Shown here: positions 59,091-64,000 of the stretch, piece after piece
Position numbering within the stretch: the stretch's first letter is position 1
How the letters are laid out: every line of letters starts with the position of its first letter
From: Taenia hydatigena
Lineage: Eukaryota; Platyhelminthes; Cestoda; Cyclophyllidea; Taeniidae
Direction of reading: 5' to 3'
DNA: 64,000 nucleotides
NCBI GenBank assembly: GCA_036345935.2
Contig: JADWOT020001640.1
Span: 1 to 64,000 of the forward strand
The notes under the pieces: model-generated
The model's input: only the letters and a program-made list of their open reading frames with translations
Databases searched by the model: none
Told to the model about the DNA's origin: nothing
Program-made: the position numbers and the translations under genes

Positions 59091-60053
59091 CTGGTTGATG
59101 CAGAAATGGGTTAGTAGGTCGTGTATTAATAGGTTAGCATGGAACCAATAGACCAAAGTAAAAGCAGTAGAAATTAAATGCTTGCGGGATTAGCTCACTT
59201 TATGTTAAGTGTACAGACAAGTGTAGAGTGCTGTGATTTGTTTTAAATAATAATAACGAGTAGTGTGGATTTGTATGTCAAAAGATGAGGAGGTGGGAAT
59301 ATGGACTAATACCGAACAATGCATCAAAGTAACAAAGTAAGGGTGCAAAGGAGTGCATAGATGGGTAGGATGGAACTAAATGGCAAAATTATATGTTAAT
59401 TTACTTGGTTTATAATTAAGAGCCAAAAGGTGTAGCATAATGGGAGACGGTTGGTCCATTTAGCTCTTGTTGGGCAGAGACGTTAAAGGGAGAAAATAAC
59501 TCCAGCTAAAAAAATCCAGTTCCAAAAGTACTACTGATGTGTCGAATTGAGTTCAATGGTCATACGTTTACAGAGCGCTTAGAGCTGACCTGCAATGGTG
59601 ATTAGAGGGGGAGTAACTGGGTTGCGGTAAGGAATTCTTGGTCTTCGTGCGCGTGATAGGCATGGTTTAACAGCTGTTCGAGGTGATTGTCACCTTTCAC
59701 CAAAGTAGTAAGGAAGTGCAGTTGAGGTGTTTTATGCAGATCTCATCCCTTGTTCTTCCAACATATCTCGATTGCCTATTTTATGGACTGTGCAAGGCTA
59801 AAAATCTTTTCTTAAAAATACATTTCTCTAATATAACACTGCTTTATCTAATACTTTCTGACTTTTGAAGTCACTTTTTACTTCATAAGCCCCATTTTAT
59901 TTTAAATACGTGAGATCAATTTTGAATGCTGAAACCTAATGCTTTTTGCTACGTTTAGAAGGCATCCCCTGTTCTGATTTAGTCATCATCAACTACTGAG
60001 CACATTAAAGTAGAGGCTGCATTCACTCCAAAATAATAGCAGCATTACAAGGT

Positions 60054-60059
60054 TTTATT
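60054..60059 (-). terminator. Poly(A) signal for the 60095-60617 gene
   Basis: AATAAA on the minus strand starts 36 bp after the stop codon of the proposed gene at 60095. Confidence 0.5.
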
Positions 60060-60094
60060 TCAGCGACGTAGTGGTTATCAATGCATTCACGCCC

Positions 60095-60617
60095 TCATAA
60101 ATTGACTGATCCTGCCAAGTTCAAAATCTTGCAAGCATTCATCAGGATGACTTTGAGTCGGTCCAGTACATGAGTGCCTTCATTACAAATCGGCGCATAC
60201 GTCGTTTTCATGGTGGCCACCCAGTAGACATTGTTTGCCCCTACAGTGGATGGGATGCTGAATTTGCCGTTATGTGGGGTCAGGATGGTGTGATGTCTTA
60301 CACTAAATTCGTGTCCTCCATCACAGGTATCCATCACTGCATTTAATGCAACCTTGTGGCAGAACGCATGGATGCAGCCAACGCCTATCTTTGAGTTGGT
60401 TCACCTGGATAGTAAGGTGATCGTTCCAGCTATGTAAGCCTATTATTTACCTTATCACCACCTCATTTGAGGAAATGGTTTTCACAACCATGGTCGGATT
60501 CACTTTTGCTGTTACGTAGACGTGTGTGCTCTGGTGAGTTTCCCCATCAAACAGGCAGACCCTCTTCGCAAACGCATGATGCAGTGCTCCTGTTATTGCT
60601 CCTCCAAATGTTGCCAT
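60095..60617 (-). CDS. Candidate two-exon gene, unknown protein
   Basis: The proposed exons are 60459-60617 and 60095-60388. Exon 1 starts at ATG with a good context (AAAGGCAATGG), reads MATFGGAITGALHHAFAKRV and ends before GTGATAAG in phase 0. Exon 2 follows ACTCAAAG, reads IGVGCIHAFCHKVALNAVMD and continues to a stop at 60095, with AATAAA 36 bp downstream. The product would be about 150 residues with several Cys; I do not recognise it. The intron (70 bp) has only moderate splice sites, and an alternative acceptor (CTATCCAG at about 60404) leads to a stop, so the junction is provisional. Exon 2 itself, long and followed by a poly(A) signal, is the stronger part. Confidence 0.42.
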
Positions 60618-60619
60618 TG

Positions 60620-63600
60620 CCTTTCTTTGGTAAGGATTCACTAAAACTTAAGTGGAATTTGCTAGATTTTTTCTTGCATGCAACCTCATCACCGCAAAAG
60701 GCTTGTTGAACATGCACAAACAAATACATTGAAATTTTACTCCAAGAGGACGTGCCAGGTCTAACCCTGCGATACGTGGGCTCACGGCCACACAAATTTG
60801 TGACTGGACGTTACTTTACTAGCCTGATTGAAGCGTCTTAGTACTTTGTAATTAGAGTTGTTGTTGGATGCATTTATTTGTGTAATGGCATGCACGCACA
60901 GGCGTTGAATGTTGTGTTCAGACCTTTGTTTAAGTCATATGTTTCTCATTGATTGCTTAGTTCTTGTTGGACCCAGATTGCAGCACTTAAAAATTTTTAC
61001 TTCAATTTTGAGACCGTGCCTTATCTGCAGCGTTGTCTTTTGCAATGCCTCTAGCTCCCTGCTTAAAAGTATTGTATCCGTTTGTCGACACTTTAAAACA
61101 CTACTTTGGTAGTAGTAGTTTTAGCAGTACCTCAAAACTGTGCCACCACGTGATTGTCTGCATTACTAACACTTGTTTCCTCCGTGAGTGGTGCTATTTT
61201 CCCGTTGGGTAAAACAATGTACAGGTGTGCTTAATTCACTGGCAAGAGTTTGGTGTTGAGTTCACGAGTGGCGTGTGGACCTGCGGTGGTAACTGAACAG
61301 ATATGAACTGCTGCTAAATATTATCGATGTAACTTCAGCATTTTTTTCAAAGAATGCTTTTATGAGTTATTGTAGTCGTAAGCCTTCTCCTTCTTCCATG
61401 CGGCAATTTGGTTATCCTTTTTACTTGAAGGTGTACAATCCGTATTCGTCGAAAGAGGTGGTAAAGGCGGCACCCTTGATGAAGCTGGGTCAGCAATCGG
61501 ATGGGTAAATTGCCTTCATTTTGGTCGCCTGTGCTATCCTCATCCAGCATCTCGTTGCTGACTCAACCACATGAGTTGGCGCAACTGCCGATGGATCAAA
61601 TAAGACCACCTGGGGTGCAGTCGCTGTGTTTCTGTATCATTTTGATAGTTTATCAATCCACGGATCGATCGATAGTGCCGCAGGACGAGTTGAGCTACAA
61701 AAAATTGCTCATGTACAAAGTGAAATCAAAGACACAAACCACGAAAGCGCGTCTTTGTTTATGACGAGAATGCCAATTATTGTTCCAACCCACGGCAAGT
61801 TCTTGAACCCTCTCCTTCTCCTTTCCTCCATTTGTCACTCTCAACTCATTATATTCCCTGTTCCTGAGTCCCTTCTCACACCTGAGCTTTGGGGACAGCT
61901 ATGGGGTCGCATACGATAAGAATGCATTTGCGACACCTTCAAAGGACTGTATGGGACTTCAAGTGCCTAAAAAATGATTCCCTAGCCAATTATAGGGGCT
62001 AGACTGCCCTCTCAACTTTACTGATCAACGCCACCTCCGTCTGCAATCGGTAGTTAGTTGCTCCTGTCGCCACCACATAAAGTAGCTTTTCTATGCTTAC
62101 CAAAGATTGAACTCATCAAATTTTTGTTTGGCAGACATTAACAAATAAAGGGTAGTTACTTTGTTTGTCGCATAAGAGCCCAATCATCCTGCTCAATATT
62201 TAAACCAAATTAGAGGAGAAGTTGGACCTCTTTTAAAAGTACTAGTGTGCGTTACAACTTCCAATGTTTTCTACAAGAGCCCGTAGCTCGGTTTTCTATT
62301 CGTTGGTTCATTTCTTTAGATTTATTGAAATGCGCTACCCCTGAGTTGTTGGTTGAAGGAGTTCTTCTATGAAGCGCTAAACGAAATCCTCGATCACTCG
62401 GAATTGACCCGAGTACGGGGATTGGGCCAACAGACTTGATTGCTTATTTACTTCTGAAGCCTGCAACTCAACAAATGCCTTGACACAATTGCTCGGCAGG
62501 CCTGATTTTGCTGTTTAACCTATGCGTTGTTAGCGGGAGCAATTGCCCAGCTAACCACGTCAGGTTTTTACTAAAATGCACCTAATAGATATGTTCAATG
62601 CCAACCTAGATCACATTATCCAAAGCCAAACGCTAAGAAATTACTTGTCGACTTAGGCTCTCACTGATGGGACGCCTCCATACTTTTTTAAGCTATATGG
62701 AGTCACACTGACATGAATTGTCCATCTTCCATTAGCAATGGCTGACGAACCCTTGAAGTGAACCACAGGCTCCAAACATTATTATTTCGTTTGGATAGAG
62801 GTCTTGCAGCTTCGACGATATGCCGTGCAATACCAGGAGCGAGTTTGTTCTCCATACTGAGTAAAAGGAATGGATAGGCATGGAATGCTTGGCTATTTTG
62901 CATTTATTTTTATTTTTTTTTAAAGAGAATCATTAGCATGCAACCACGGAGTGACAACAGCTTTTTCAATGCCTGGAAAAACGTCGAGGTAAGTCATGAT
63001 TCGAGGGCAGGGAGTGTAGTGCTGACGTACTGAAGAGGTGATGGGAAGGTCTACTGATATGTCTCAGGAACGAATTTTCTTACAATAAACGCAGACGGGG
63101 GTTTAACAACTTAGGAAATTGAATGGATGAGTTACACAAATAAAGAACGCATTACATACGCATCGCAATGTAGTTGAAGACTGCTTTAAGTGAAAAATGC
63201 CAGCATCGACCCACGAAGGCCATTTGTAGTGATAGAGGACAGGGAATTATTAAATGGGCTCTAACTATCCTTTCTCCTCATATGTCTTTAAGAGACATGC
63301 CGTTAGGTGCAAAATTGGTAAACATTTCATCTTCACTTGCAAGGCAACGGTGTAGGGTAGTTGGCTTGAAAAACATTCCGCTGAGTAGCAGACTACGGGC
63401 AAATTAAAGCAGAGCCAAGGCAATATCGTATGACTGGATGAGTCCACTCATTAGCAGATCCCACAGACACGCTCAATTCGGTATTTGAATCTGTTTTTAA
63501 GGGAAATCAAAATCTTATAGTTTATTTGGGGCTTATCTCTTAGCAAAGCCAGATCACGAAAAGCTTTTTCTCATTTTACAAGCCGCATTCTGTGTTGTCA

Positions 63601-64000
63601 AGAAATAATAGAAAATTCTATGCTTTACGTCTTAAAAGTTTTGACTACACCTTTTAGACGCAGTCAAGGTCAGCGGCCACATGAACAGGTAGTTTAATCC
63701 TTGATCGAAAGGTTTTCTGGCACACTCTCGCATCTGCCTCCACAAAATGCGTGGTGAATACAGCGAATATCGGCGATATAAGCCTTGCAGTCTCCTCTCG
63801 TCTATTCTGCTGCCACCACCAGTGTAAAGTTCAAATTGGTCCTACAAACGGTTCTGCTTCTAGTAAACAAGTAGAAAAGTTGGCAATGAACTCAGTTTAG
63901 TCGCTAGAAAGAAGCTTATCTTGCATGGTTTAGCCTGGCGTTCCTTCTGTAGACTAAGCGGCAGACGTTTCGGTTGTTGTTGTGGCGCACACTTCTACTA
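60620..64000. other. Mostly unassigned; possible exon at 61490-61623
   Basis: On the minus strand, after ACACAG at about 61624-61629, an open stretch reads TAPQVVLFDPSAVAPTHVVE and ends at a stop at 61490-61492. On the plus strand the same DNA has an 87-codon frame (61501-61764) and a 97-codon frame (61626-61919). I cannot choose between strands, and no poly(A) signal settles it. From 61920 to 64000 only short frames are seen. Confidence 0.25.

Noticed and set aside
1..64000. tRNA, rRNA, spliced-leader RNA and CRISPR arrays
   Set aside because: I scanned by eye for tRNA B-box-like motifs, spliced-leader-like sequence and regular short repeats and saw no convincing candidate; a covariance-model search would be needed to exclude diverged RNA genes.

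Overview
The window looks like chromosomal DNA of a parasitic flatworm, most likely a taeniid tapeworm. This is an inference from three things. First, the intronless HSP70 at 4480-6408 lacks the C-terminal EEVD and GGMP repeats, as in the non-canonical HSP70 expansion described for tapeworms. Second, there are two miniature LTR elements (TRIMs) of the kind reported in taeniids. Third, the DNA is AT-leaning and gene-poor, with short introns (68-133 bp) and decayed, duplicated gene fragments. Nothing prokaryotic (operons, Shine-Dalgarno sites, CRISPR) is visible. No tRNA, rRNA or spliced-leader gene was recognised.

Layout. 1-4479: nothing supportable. 4480-6481: the HSP70 gene (minus strand) with a TATA box. 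6500-10399: no gene seen. 10400-11253: a complete TRIM with perfect 5-bp target duplication. 12526-13636: an unidentified coding-like segment (minus), whose decayed relative lies at 32900-33580 beside a second, degraded TRIM (32068-32898). 15500-19800 and 26200-27330: pyrimidine/purine-biased dispersed repeats in inverted and distant copies. 24090-25140 and 44426-45490: a direct duplication of about 1 kb. 34124-38019: a small three-exon gene found by splice-phase matching. Its 3.5-kb first intron holds an AGC-like kinase pseudogene and an inverted broken copy of its own first exon; a second kinase relic lies at 40085-41130. 46663-54390: a large inverted repeat (arms about 2.5 kb, spacer about 2.7 kb) carrying two head-to-head F-box genes. 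58783-61623: candidate exons of minus-strand genes, the best being a two-exon gene at 60095-60617 with a poly(A) signal.

The common theme is duplication and decay: kinase, F-box, exon-1, unknown-gene and TRIM copies all occur as pairs, some inverted. The F-box pair shows mosaic divergence: nearly identical promoter-side flanks, a more divergent intron, and gene bodies with mostly amino-acid-changing differences. This suggests gene conversion concentrated on the regulatory side. All identities are by-eye estimates; no search or alignment was run.
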